A DNA stretch of 64,000 bases, from the NCBI RefSeq assembly GCF_019402665.1, contig NZ_VSST01000032.1, positions 1-64,000 of the forward strand, written 5' to 3'. Shown here piece after piece: positions 15,140 to 22,976 of the stretch (within the stretch, counting starts at the first letter, position 1; the number at the start of each line of letters is the position of its first letter). The notes under the pieces were generated by a model, which saw only the letters and a list, made by a program, of their open reading frames with translations, had not been told where the DNA came from and did no database searches. The translations under genes and the position numbers were made by a program. Source of the DNA: Bradyrhizobium canariense. Its GTDB lineage: Bacteria > Pseudomonadota > Alphaproteobacteria > Rhizobiales > Xanthobacteraceae.

Positions 15140-15164
15140 AACGAAAGGAGATTTGAGTTGTTCC
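15140..15164 (-). promoter_or_regulatory. EcfG-type promoter for the DUF1236 gene
   Basis: On the minus strand GGAAC (15164-15160) is followed after 16 bases by CGTT (15143-15140), a full consensus match, 45 bases before the ATG at 15095. A GAGGAG ribosome site follows in the leader. Confidence 0.65.
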
Positions 15165-15237
15165 GGAACTTCGGTGGTTCCGGGGCTTTTGTTTGTTGAA
15201 TGCCAGATGAATGCGCGCGCCAGATTTCGGCGCAATG

Positions 15238-15265
15238 AAAAGGCCGGCGTTTCAGCCGGCCTTTT
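15238..15265. terminator. Bidirectional intrinsic terminator between DUF1236 and the DsbA-like gene
   Basis: AAAAGGCCGGC and GCCGGCCTTTT form a perfect 11-bp inverted repeat around a 6-base loop, giving a GC stem with a T-run on either strand. It lies 78 bases after the DsbA-like stop codon and most likely ends that operon. Confidence 0.85.
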
Positions 15266-15281
15266 GCATGCGTGAGTTGTA

Positions 15282-15361
15282 GAGCAGATCGCTTATCAGC
15301 AAGTCGCCTTGTCAGCAGGTCGCCTTGTTAACAAGTCGGCTAATTAGCAAGTCGCTTTGCC
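15282..15361. repeat. 16-bp tandem repeat built from the last codons of the DsbA-like gene
   Basis: Four adjacent 16-base units (15298-15313, 15314-15329, 15330-15345, 15346-15361) of the form AGCAAGTCGCCTTGTC, plus a diverged fifth at about 15282-15297, extend from the coding end outward. The innermost unit encodes the final Lys-Ala-Thr-Cys. Confidence 0.75.
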
Positions 15362-16117
15362 GCAGCGGGCCACAGCGATCTTTTCCTTCAGGCTTTCGAC
15401 ACCGACGGCGCCGACAACGATCTGCCTGCCGATGACATAGCTCGGCGTGCCGTTCATCCCCATCGCTTCGGCGAGTTTGAAGTTCTCCTCGATGGTGGTG
15501 CGTACCTCGGCGCTGCCGATGTCCTTCTCGATCTTCGCGACGTCGAGGCCGGCTTCCTTGGCCGCCTGAAGTGCGCGCGCCTTGTCGGCCGCCCCACGAC
15601 CGCCGAGCAGCTTCTGGTGGAAATCGAGATACTTCTTGCCGGAGGGATCTTGCATGCGCACCGCGACGGCGACCTGGGCTGCTTCGACCGAGCCCTGGCT
15701 CAGCACCGGAAACTCCTTCAGCACCACCTTCAGCTTCGGATCGGCCTTCATGAGGTCGAGCATGTCGCCCATCGCGCGCTTGCAGTAGCCGCAATTGTAG
15801 TCGAAGAACTCGACGAAGGTGACGTCGCCGTCCTTGTTGCCGAGCACGACCTGGCGCGGCGAATTGAAGATCGCATCGGAATTCTGGGCGACGCTGGCTT
15901 CGTGCTTCTGCGTCTCAGCCGCGGCCTGGCGCTTGGTGAGCTCGGTCATCGCTTCCTCGAGCACCTCGGGATGGGTGACGAGATAGTTCTTGACGATCGC
16001 CTCGATATCCGTGCGCTGGGCATCGGAGAAGCTGTCGGCCGACGCGGGCACGGCTGCGCCGAACATGGCGAGCGCAAACAGCGCGGGAGCAAGCAGGCGC
16101 AGCGAAGGCATAGGCAA
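15344..16117 (-). CDS. DsbA/Com1-type periplasmic thiol:disulfide oxidoreductase
   Basis: A 257-residue exported protein. The signal peptide covers about residues 1-27 (ending PASAD); an ATG two codons later is an alternative start. A helical N-terminal region (about 30-85) precedes a thioredoxin-fold DsbA domain with the active site C109-G-Y-C112 in FFDYNCGYCKRA and the cis-proline loop GMNGTPSYVIG. Related Com1/ScsC-like proteins form or rearrange disulfides in the periplasm. Two further Cys lie at the very C-terminus (RCGKATC), which is unusual and adjoins a tandem repeat. It is downstream of the M48 protease gene and probably co-transcribed. Confidence 0.88.
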   Translation of the reverse strand: MPMPSLRLLAPALFALAMFGAAVPASADSFSDAQRTDIEAIVKNYLVTHPEVLEEAMTELTKRQAAAETQKHEASVAQNSDAIFNSPRQVVLGNKDGDVTFVEFFDYNCGYCKRAMGDMLDLMKADPKLKVVLKEFPVLSQGSVEAAQVAVAVRMQDPSGKKYLDFHQKLLGGRGAADKARALQAAKEAGLDVAKIEKDIGSAEVRTTIEENFKLAEAMGMNGTPSYVIGRQIVVGAVGVESLKEKIAVARCGKATC

Positions 16118-16219
16118 ATCCTCTTATCCAAAGCAGGTTTCGGAAAACGTCCCGGCGGACTTAAGCTCGGTGTCGTGACGTCGTTTCGTAAGGCGTCGTG
16201 GCGTAAGGCGTCGTTCTGG

Positions 16220-17626
16220 TCAGTTGCGCGGCGGTTTCGACGCCACGATGTCGTCGGCCTTGACCCATCCGGGTGTGCCGACGGCGAAACGGGTTTTCGC
16301 GCGCGTCGCAAGCTCGCGGGCGGTCTTGTTGTCGCCGCGCAGATAAGCGGCCTGCGCCGACGCCAGATCGGCCTCGGCATAGTCGCCCTTCCGGCCATAG
16401 GCCATCGCGAGCTGCATGTAGCCGAGCACGGCCTCCGGTTCCCGTGCCACCGCGGCCCGGAGAATCCGAACGGCGTCATCGGTGTAGGCCTTATTATCGG
16501 ACCCAACCAGAGCCTGCCCAAGTAACATCTCGATGAGGGGCGCGTTGTTCGAAAGTGCGACAGCCTTGCGCAGGGCCGGAATCGCCTCGGCCGGCTTGCC
16601 GCCCTCCAGCAGGGCCTGGCCGCGCACCTCGTAAAAATACGCATTGTTGGGCTGGACCTGGATCAGCGCGTCAATCTGGGTGAGCGCGCTGCGCAAATCC
16701 CCATGCAAATAGGTGCTGATGGCGCGGGCGTAGCGCGCCGGCAGGCTGTCGTTGGTCAGGGGATAGCGGCGGTACACCGTCTCCGGCCGTTCCATGAAGG
16801 CGGAGATCTTGGCGCGCACCATGTCGTGGCGCAGCTGAAGCGCGGGATCGTCCTTCTTGTCCCAATAGGGGCTGGCGCTGGCGAACTCCTGCAGTGAAGC
16901 GACGCGCTCGGCGGGCATCGGGTGCGACTGGAGATAGGGATCGGCGCCCCGTGCTGCGAACAGGCTCTCGCTGGTGAAGCGCTTGAAGGTCTCGTACATG
17001 CCCTTCGGCGACTGCTGGGTCGCCGTCAGGAATTTCACGCCGGCGCGATCGGCGTTCTCCTCCTGCTGCCGCTGGTAGGACAGCAACGTACGGCGGATCA
17101 TCTCCTGCGGGCCGGCGAGGGCGGCGGCTCCCGCATTGGCAAGGCCATTGTTGCCGGCGCTGCCGCTGCCGCGGGTGCTGCCCACGGCCATCGCGCCGGC
17201 GCCGAGCAGCATGGCGATGATCATCTGGGTCTGGGCATTGGCGAGCTGCTCGCGCAGCTTGGACAGATGGCCGCCGGCCAGATGCCCGGTCTCGTGCGCG
17301 AGCACGCCGATGATCTGGTTCGGCGTCTCCGACTGGAGGATCGCGCCGTAATTGACGAAGATGCGGCGGCCGTCGGCGACGAACGCGTTGAACGAGCCCT
17401 CGTTGACGATCACCATCTGGATGTTCTGCTTCTCCAGACCGGCGACGCGCAGGATCGGGCGGGTGTATTCGCGCAGCAGCTGCTCGGTCTCGGTGTCGCG
17501 CAGGACCGGCGGCCCCTTGGCCTGCGCATGCGCGGCCGAGAACGGCGTCAGCGCGATCGCAGCCGCCGCGAGGAGGGAGATGAGGGCGGTGGCCTTCTTG
17601 CGCAATGCGATCTGGAACAACATCAA
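16220..17626 (-). CDS. M48-family zinc metalloprotease with TPR repeats (BepA-like)
   Basis: A 468-residue exported protein. The signal peptide covers about residues 1-35 (ending AAHAQA). The protease domain carries the zinc motif HETGH at 111-115 and a third ligand Glu in QEENADRAGVKFL. The C-terminal half, from about residue 300, is built of TPR-type helices (NNAYFYEVRGQALLEGGKPAEAIPALRKAV and similar, rich in Ala). BepA-type proteins maintain outer-membrane proteins and LptD assembly, which fits a neighbouring disulfide catalyst. The role here is inferred from this architecture. Confidence 0.9.
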   Translation of the reverse strand: MMLFQIALRKKATALISLLAAAAIALTPFSAAHAQAKGPPVLRDTETEQLLREYTRPILRVAGLEKQNIQMVIVNEGSFNAFVADGRRIFVNYGAILQSETPNQIIGVLAHETGHLAGGHLSKLREQLANAQTQMIIAMLLGAGAMAVGSTRGSGSAGNNGLANAGAAALAGPQEMIRRTLLSYQRQQEENADRAGVKFLTATQQSPKGMYETFKRFTSESLFAARGADPYLQSHPMPAERVASLQEFASASPYWDKKDDPALQLRHDMVRAKISAFMERPETVYRRYPLTNDSLPARYARAISTYLHGDLRSALTQIDALIQVQPNNAYFYEVRGQALLEGGKPAEAIPALRKAVALSNNAPLIEMLLGQALVGSDNKAYTDDAVRILRAAVAREPEAVLGYMQLAMAYGRKGDYAEADLASAQAAYLRGDNKTARELATRAKTRFAVGTPGWVKADDIVASKPPRN

Positions 17627-17825
17627 GCGGTCTGGGTCAAACGGTCTTGTCAGCAGGCTGGTCGAGCAGTTTCGTGATTGGTTTTGACGATTGGCGGCGG
17701 ACCGGATACGCGATATGCCCTTTTGAGCCGTTCCCCTTATGAGCCGTACAATGCGGCCAGTCTGGGGCGCAAGAACCCCGTTCTCAGACCGGACGGATCA
17801 GTCCGCCAGCGAATAGCAGAAATCG

Positions 17826-19013
17826 ATGCACGATGCGACCTTGAGGAACCGGTTGGGGCAGTGGCTTGAGCCCTCCCGCCGTAGCGATGTTCCCCCGTTC
17901 ATGGTGATGGACGTCATGGCCGCGGCGGCCCGGATCGAGGCGGCCGGGGGCCATGTCATCCACATGGAGGTTGGCCAGCCCGCCGCCGGCGCGCCGAAGA
18001 CCGCGATTGCGGCCGCCCATGCGGCGCTCGAGGCAGGGCGGATCGATTATACCTCCGCGCTGGGCATCCCCTCCTTGCGCGCGCGCATCGCGCGGCATTA
18101 TCGCGATGCCTATGGCTGCGATGTCAGCCCCGAGCGAATCGTGGTGACCACCGGCTCCTCCGGCGGGTTCATTCTGGCTTTCCTGGCGATGTTCGAGCCG
18201 GGCGACCGCGTCGCCGTGACGGTGCCGGGTTATCCGCCGTACCGTCATATTCTCACCGCGCTCGGCTGCGAGCCGGTGCTGATCGAGACTACGAACGAGA
18301 CGCGCCATGCGCTGACCGGCGAGGCGCTGCTGGTCGCCCATCGCAAGGCGCCGCTGAAGGGCGTGCTGGTCGGCAGCCCGGCCAATCCGACCGGGACCAT
18401 GATGTCCCGCGAGGCGCTCGCAGGCCTGATCGCTGCGGCGGAAGACGCGGGCATCCGTTTCATCTCGGACGAGATCTATCACGGGCTCGACTACGCGTTT
18501 CCCGCGGTGACGGCTGCGGCGCTGTCGGACCACGCGCTCGTGATCAACTCGTTCTCGAAGTATTTCTGCATGACGGGCTGGCGCGTCGGCTGGATGGTCG
18601 TGCCCGAGATTCTGGTGCGGCCGATCGAGCGGCTGCAGCAGAACCTGTCGATCTCGGTGCCGTCGCTGTCGCAGATCGCGGCCGAAGCGGCCTTCGACGG
18701 CGCGGCCGAGATGGAGGAGATCAAGCACGGCTATCAGGAAAACCGGCGCATCCTGATCGAGGGATTGCCCAAGGCCGGCCTGACCAGGTTTCTGCCGGCC
18801 GACGGCGCGTTCTATCTCTATGCGGATGTCTCGGATTTCACCTCAGACAGTTTCGACTTCGCCAAGCAGATGCTCGAACAGGCCCATGTCGCGGTCACGC
18901 CGGGGCTCGATTTCGATCCCATCCATGGCCGTTCATTCATACGGCTCTCTTATGCGCGTTCGGCTGCGGAGATGCGGGAAGCAGTTGACCGGATCGCTCA
19001 CTGGCTTAAATAG
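17826..19013 (+). CDS. PLP-dependent class I/II aminotransferase
   Basis: A 395-residue fold-type I aminotransferase of the aspartate-aminotransferase group. It shows HMEVGQPAAGAP near the N-terminus, YTSALGIPSLRARIA, TGSSGGFILAFLAMF, the NPTG motif in SPANPTGTMMSREAL, SDEIYHGLDY, the PLP lysine K245 in NSFSKYFCMTGWRVGW, and the carboxylate-binding Arg in FIRLSYARS. It probably moves amino groups between amino acids and 2-oxoacids in the cytoplasm; the specific substrate cannot be deduced. It is divergent from the M48 gene and 33 bases before bioY. Confidence 0.9.
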   Translation: MHDATLRNRLGQWLEPSRRSDVPPFMVMDVMAAAARIEAAGGHVIHMEVGQPAAGAPKTAIAAAHAALEAGRIDYTSALGIPSLRARIARHYRDAYGCDVSPERIVVTTGSSGGFILAFLAMFEPGDRVAVTVPGYPPYRHILTALGCEPVLIETTNETRHALTGEALLVAHRKAPLKGVLVGSPANPTGTMMSREALAGLIAAAEDAGIRFISDEIYHGLDYAFPAVTAAALSDHALVINSFSKYFCMTGWRVGWMVVPEILVRPIERLQQNLSISVPSLSQIAAEAAFDGAAEMEEIKHGYQENRRILIEGLPKAGLTRFLPADGAFYLYADVSDFTSDSFDFAKQMLEQAHVAVTPGLDFDPIHGRSFIRLSYARSAAEMREAVDRIAHWLK

Positions 19014-19046
19014 CCGCCAGTTTTCGACAGCCTTCTGGAGTGCAAC

Positions 19047-19655
19047 TTGTCTGACCGTTCCGTCCCGTCTACCGCCACGCATTCTCCTCTCGCCGCATTG
19101 ATGTGGCCAGTCCGGCCCGGTGAAACCGTCGGCGCCTTGCGCGCCGTCGTGCTGATTGCGCTCGGCACCGCCTTGATGGCGCTGTCAGCCAAGGTGAACC
19201 TGCCGCTGCCTTACGTGCCCATGACATTGCAGACGCTGGTCGTGTTGATGATCGGCGCCGCCTATGGCTGGCGGCTTGGCAGCGCAACCATGATTGCCTA
19301 CCTCGCCGAGGGCGCAATGGGCCTGCCGGTGTTCGCCGGTCCCGTTGGTGGAATCGCACCGCTGGTCGGCCCGACCGCGGGCTATCTGTTCGGCTTCATT
19401 GGCGCCGCCTTCGTCACCGGCTGGCTCGCCGAGCGCGGCTGGGATCGCAGCGTCATGCTGCTGTTTGCGGCCATGGCCGTCGGCCACATCCTCATTCTGG
19501 CCGCGGGCTTTGGCTGGCTGGCCTTTGGCCTCGGCCTTGGCGCCGCAAAGGCTTGGCAGGTCGGCCTGATGCCGTTCGTTGCGGCGTCGTTGGTCAAGAA
19601 CGCGCTGGGCGCGACGTTGATGCCGGCGATACGCCGGGTGGTCGATCGCGGGTAA
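19047..19655 (+). CDS. bioY: Biotin transporter substrate-binding protein BioY
   Basis: A 202-residue membrane protein with about six hydrophobic helices. The best start is TTG 19047 with CTGGAG six bases upstream. Family motifs are KVNLPLPYVPMTLQTLVVLM, GAAYGWRLGSATMIAYL, EGAMGLPVFAGPVGGIAPLVGPTAGYLFGF, and a terminal hydrophobic segment with VKNALGATLMPA. BioY binds biotin with high affinity as the S component of an ECF transporter, and some alphaproteobacterial BioY proteins work without BioM and BioN; no bioM or bioN is visible here. A strong terminator follows. Confidence 0.95.
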   Translation: MSDRSVPSTATHSPLAALMWPVRPGETVGALRAVVLIALGTALMALSAKVNLPLPYVPMTLQTLVVLMIGAAYGWRLGSATMIAYLAEGAMGLPVFAGPVGGIAPLVGPTAGYLFGFIGAAFVTGWLAERGWDRSVMLLFAAMAVGHILILAAGFGWLAFGLGLGAAKAWQVGLMPFVAASLVKNALGATLMPAIRRVVDRG

Positions 19656-19686
19656 AGCGCGCAATAACGAGCAGTTCCGATTGACA

Positions 19687-19723
19687 GGGCCGGCCAAGTT
19701 GATCTTGGCTGGCCCGGCGTTTT
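19687..19723 (+). terminator. Intrinsic terminator after bioY
   Basis: A 12-bp stem (GGGCCGGCCAAG / CTTGGCTGGCCC, one G-U pair) with loop TTGAT is followed by GGCGTTTT. It separates bioY from the dctA-type gene. Confidence 0.75.
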
Positions 19724-19739
19724 GAGGGGGAGTGAAACA

Positions 19740-21074
19740 ATGACGACGACAACGATGGTGGGGGCGCCGGTCGCGCCGCCCGCCGCCAAGCCGTGGTACA
19801 AGGTACTTTATATCCAGGTGCTGATCGCGATCGTGCTCGGCGCCATCGTCGGCTGGCTCTGGCCGTCAGTCGCCACCAATGAGTGGATCAAGGCACTCGG
19901 CGATGGCTTCATCAAGCTGATCAAGATGGTGATCGCGCCGATCATCTTCTGCACCGTGGTCTCGGGCATCGCCCATATCCAGGATGCCAAGAAGGTCGGC
20001 CGCATCGGCGTCAAGGCGCTGGTCTATTTCGAGATCGTCTCGACCTTCGCGCTGGTGATCGGACTCATCATCGGCAATCTGGTGAAGCCGGGTGCGGGCT
20101 TCGGCGGCGCCGCCGCCAACGCGCAGGCCGTCGCCAACTACGCCAAGCAGGCCGAAGGCCAGAGGTCGGTCGACTTCGTGCTGCACATCATTCCGGACAC
20201 CGTCGTCGGCGCTTTCGCGCAAGGCGAGATCCTGCAGGTGCTGCTGTTCTCGGTGCTGTTCGGCTTCGCCATCATGGGGCTCGGCGAACGCGGCCACACC
20301 ATCCGCAGTTTCATCGACGACGCCGCGCATGCGGTGTTCGGCGTCATCTCCATCGTGATGCGCGCGGCGCCGATCGGCGCCTTCGGCGCGATGGCCTACA
20401 CCATCGGCAAGTTCGGCACCGGGGCGATCCTCAACCTGATCGGCCTGATAGCGACATTCTACCTGACTGCGGCGCTGTTCGTGTTCGTCGTGCTCGGTAT
20501 CATCGCGCGCTTCGCGGGCTTCTCCATCTTCAAGTTCCTCGCCTACATCAAGGACGAGCTGCTGATTGTGCTCGGCACCTCGTCCTCGGAAAGCGCGTTG
20601 CCGTCCTTGATGGAAAAGCTTGAGCGCCTGGGCTGCTCCAAATCGGTGGTCGGCCTCGTGGTGCCCACGGGCTATTCGTTCAATCTCGACGGCACCAACA
20701 TCTACATGACGCTGGCGACCTTGTTCATCGCGCAGGCGCTGGGCTTCGATCTCACCTTCGGCCAGCAGCTCACCATTCTGGTGGTGGCGATGCTGACCTC
20801 GAAGGGCGCCTCCGGTATCACGGGCGCGGGCTTCATCACGCTGGCGGCGACGCTCGCCGTGGTCGATCCGCGCCTCGTGCCGGGCATGGCGATCGTGCTC
20901 GGCATCGACAAGTTCATGAGTGAGTGCCGCGCGCTGACCAATCTGTGCGGCAACGGCGTTGCCTGCGTGATCGTCGCCTGGTGGGAGGGCGAACTCGATC
21001 GCGACAAGCTCAACGCCAACCTCGCCAGGCAGATCGATCCGACCGACATGGAAACGGCTGTCACGACGGACTGA
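19740..21074 (+). CDS. dctA: Dicarboxylate/amino acid:cation symporter, DctA-like
   Basis: A 444-residue carrier of the DAACS family. ATG 19740 has GGGGGAG seven bases upstream; an in-frame TTG six codons earlier was rejected. About eight helices plus two re-entrant loops are expected. Signature segments are SGIAHIQDAKKVGRIG, the serine-rich hairpin GTSSSESALPSLMEKL, VPTGYSFNLDGTNIYMTLA, and DKFMSECRALTNLCGNGVACV. DctA imports succinate, fumarate and malate with protons or sodium and feeds bacteroids in rhizobia. No dctBD regulator is seen nearby, so it may be a paralogue of the main symbiotic transporter. Confidence 0.9.
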   Translation: MTTTTMVGAPVAPPAAKPWYKVLYIQVLIAIVLGAIVGWLWPSVATNEWIKALGDGFIKLIKMVIAPIIFCTVVSGIAHIQDAKKVGRIGVKALVYFEIVSTFALVIGLIIGNLVKPGAGFGGAAANAQAVANYAKQAEGQRSVDFVLHIIPDTVVGAFAQGEILQVLLFSVLFGFAIMGLGERGHTIRSFIDDAAHAVFGVISIVMRAAPIGAFGAMAYTIGKFGTGAILNLIGLIATFYLTAALFVFVVLGIIARFAGFSIFKFLAYIKDELLIVLGTSSSESALPSLMEKLERLGCSKSVVGLVVPTGYSFNLDGTNIYMTLATLFIAQALGFDLTFGQQLTILVVAMLTSKGASGITGAGFITLAATLAVVDPRLVPGMAIVLGIDKFMSECRALTNLCGNGVACVIVAWWEGELDRDKLNANLARQIDPTDMETAVTTD

Positions 21075-21100
21075 TCTGCATTTGACGGTGCCGGGCGCCG

Positions 21101-21979
21101 TCAGATCTTGAAGTAATAGGGCTGGTCGAGATCCTCGATCAGCCCTTTTTCTTGCGGCGACCAGCCGAGAGCAGCACGCGTCTTCGCGCTCGAGGTCGGA
21201 ACGTCGGCGCCCGCGAACTGTGCGAACCAGCCGAAATGCGCGGTCGCTTCCTCGGGCGATTGGGACACCACGGGCACGCCGAGCCGCCGGCCGATCACTT
21301 CCGCAATCGCCTTGAACGGCACGCCTTCCTCGGCGATCGCGTGATAGTGCTTCGCGGTTGCGCCTTGCTCCAGCGCCAGCCGGTAGACGCGCGCGGCATC
21401 GAAGCGGTGCGCGGCGGGCCAGCGGTTGCTGCCATCGCCGACATAGACCGATACGCCTTTCTGGCGCGCGAGGTTGATCAGGATCGGAACGAAGCCGTGG
21501 TCGCCCTCGCCATGCGTGGAGGGCGGAAGACGCACAACGGCGGCGCGGACGCCGGCCAGGGACAGCGCGGTCGCTTCCGACACGCGCGGAAAGCGCTGCG
21601 CCGACACATCGTCCTCGGTGGCGAGGCGGCCGGGCGCAAGCAGCGCGACGCCGGAGGTGACGATGAGAGGGCGACCGGAGCCCTTGAGCTCCTCGCCGAT
21701 CGCCAGGATCGCGTGGCGGTCGAGCTCGCAATTGTCCAGAAACTTCGAGAAGTCGTGGTTGAAGCCGAGGTGCAGGACGCCGTCGGAGGCGGCCGCGCCG
21801 CTGCGCAAGGACGCGTGATCCTCCAGCGAGCCGCGGTGGATCTCGGCGCCCATCGCGGCGAGCGTCGCGGCTCCCGCGTCGGAGCGGGCGAGGCCGGTGA
21901 CGCGGTGGCCGGCGGCGATCAGGTCGCGAACGACGGCGGAGCCGACGAAGCCGGTGGCGCCAGTGACGAAAACACGCAT
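21101..21979 (-). CDS. NAD-dependent epimerase/dehydratase-type SDR
   Basis: A 292-residue extended short-chain dehydrogenase-like protein. The N-terminal Rossmann motif GATGFVGSAVVRDL (residues about 7-20) binds NAD(P). The usual Tyr-x-x-x-Lys is not seen at the expected place; HGEGDHGFVPILINLARQKGV resembles atypical SDR/NmrA-like members, so catalysis may differ or be absent. The rest follows a sugar-epimerase-like fold with HRFDAARVYRLALEQG. It is divergent from an MmyB-type regulator, a frequent pairing that suggests the regulator represses it. The substrate is unknown. Confidence 0.85.
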   Translation of the reverse strand: MRVFVTGATGFVGSAVVRDLIAAGHRVTGLARSDAGAATLAAMGAEIHRGSLEDHASLRSGAAASDGVLHLGFNHDFSKFLDNCELDRHAILAIGEELKGSGRPLIVTSGVALLAPGRLATEDDVSAQRFPRVSEATALSLAGVRAAVVRLPPSTHGEGDHGFVPILINLARQKGVSVYVGDGSNRWPAAHRFDAARVYRLALEQGATAKHYHAIAEEGVPFKAIAEVIGRRLGVPVVSQSPEEATAHFGWFAQFAGADVPTSSAKTRAALGWSPQEKGLIEDLDQPYYFKI

Positions 21980-22020
21980 GAGTATCTCCAGGGTTGGTGG
22001 AGACGACCATCCGCGCTAGG

Positions 22021-22054
22021 ATTATCCGGGTAAAGTAGTGACATTATCGGGGTA
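22021..22054. promoter_or_regulatory. Direct-repeat operator candidate between epimerase and MmyB-type regulator
   Basis: ATTATCCGGGTA (22021-22032) and ATTATCGGGGTA (22043-22054) are 12-base direct repeats with one mismatch, spaced 22 bases apart, about two helical turns. They fill the divergent promoter region just ahead of the regulator's ATG at 22069. Confidence 0.5.
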
Positions 22055-22068
22055 TAATAGCTAACAGG

Positions 22069-22905
22069 ATGAGCGAGACCGCTTCAGCCGAAAACCTGCT
22101 CGGGACCTACCTCAAGGACCGCCGCACCCGGCTCGACGCCGCCGCGTTCGGCTTCGCGGGTAGCCGCAGGCGTACGCCGGGACTCCGCCGCGAGGAGGTG
22201 GCGCAGCGCGCCAATATCAGCCCGACCTGGTACACTTGGCTCGAGCAGGGCCGCGGCGGCGCGCCGTCGCCCGATGTGCTCGACCGCATCGCGCGAGCGC
22301 TGATGCTGACCGATGTCGAGCGCGAGCACCTGTTCCTGATCGGCCTCGGCCGTCCGCCCGAGGTGCGCTACCAGGCGAGCGAAGGCGTCTCGCCGCGGCT
22401 GCAGCGGGTGCTCGATGCGTTCGCGTTCAGCCCGGCGCTGGTGCGGACCGCGACCTGGGACGTCGTCGCCTGGAATCGTGCCGCAAGCGCCGTGCTGACC
22501 GACTACGGCGCGATCCCGCCGGGACAGCGCAACATCCTGCGCTTCATCTTCTGCGATCCGCGCGTGCGCGCCGCGCAATACGATTGGGACAGCGTGGCGC
22601 GCTTCGTGGTCGCGGCTTTCCGGGCGGACGCCGCGCGGGCCGGCGCAGTCTCGCATGTCGCCGATTTTGTCGACGAGCTGTGCCGGACCAGCCCGGAATT
22701 CGCCGCGCTCTGGCGCGACAATGACGTGCGTTACCACGGCGACGGCACCAAGCGGCTGCGGCACCCCGTTCACGGCACGATGTCGTTCGAATATTCGAGC
22801 TTTATCGTCGAGGGACGCTCCGATCTCAGCATGATCGTCTACGACCCCGCGACTCCCGACGACGCCGAACGCATCAGGACACTGCTCGCCGAGCGCGCCG
22901 ACTGA
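22069..22905 (+). CDS. MmyB-type helix-turn-helix transcriptional regulator
   Basis: A 278-residue regulator. Residues about 10-80 hold an XRE-type helix-turn-helix with the family pattern RRTPGLRREEVAQRANISPTWY and LEQGRGGAPSPDVLDRIARA. Residues about 105-270 form the MmyB ligand-binding domain, a PAS-like fold that binds fatty-acid-like ligands in studied members (SPALVRTATWDVVAWNRAA, RNILRFIFCDPRVR, HPVHGTMSFEYSSF). The divergent epimerase-like gene and the direct repeats between them suggest that pair as its target. Confidence 0.9.
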   Translation: MSETASAENLLGTYLKDRRTRLDAAAFGFAGSRRRTPGLRREEVAQRANISPTWYTWLEQGRGGAPSPDVLDRIARALMLTDVEREHLFLIGLGRPPEVRYQASEGVSPRLQRVLDAFAFSPALVRTATWDVVAWNRAASAVLTDYGAIPPGQRNILRFIFCDPRVRAAQYDWDSVARFVVAAFRADAARAGAVSHVADFVDELCRTSPEFAALWRDNDVRYHGDGTKRLRHPVHGTMSFEYSSFIVEGRSDLSMIVYDPATPDDAERIRTLLAERAD

Positions 22906-22976
22906 CGGAAGTTGCGAACTCGCGCGTTCAACCTGCATCTGGCGACGCGCACGCGGTGCTTGCCGTCAACCCTGAT

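Noticed and set aside
14046..15275. Plus-strand open frame of 409 codons
   Set aside because: It is antisense to the DUF1236 gene; its Leu/Gly-rich pattern reflects the low-complexity region of that gene.
19866..22010. Minus-strand open frame of 714 codons
   Set aside because: It is antisense to the dctA-type gene and out of frame with the epimerase gene; no domain is visible.
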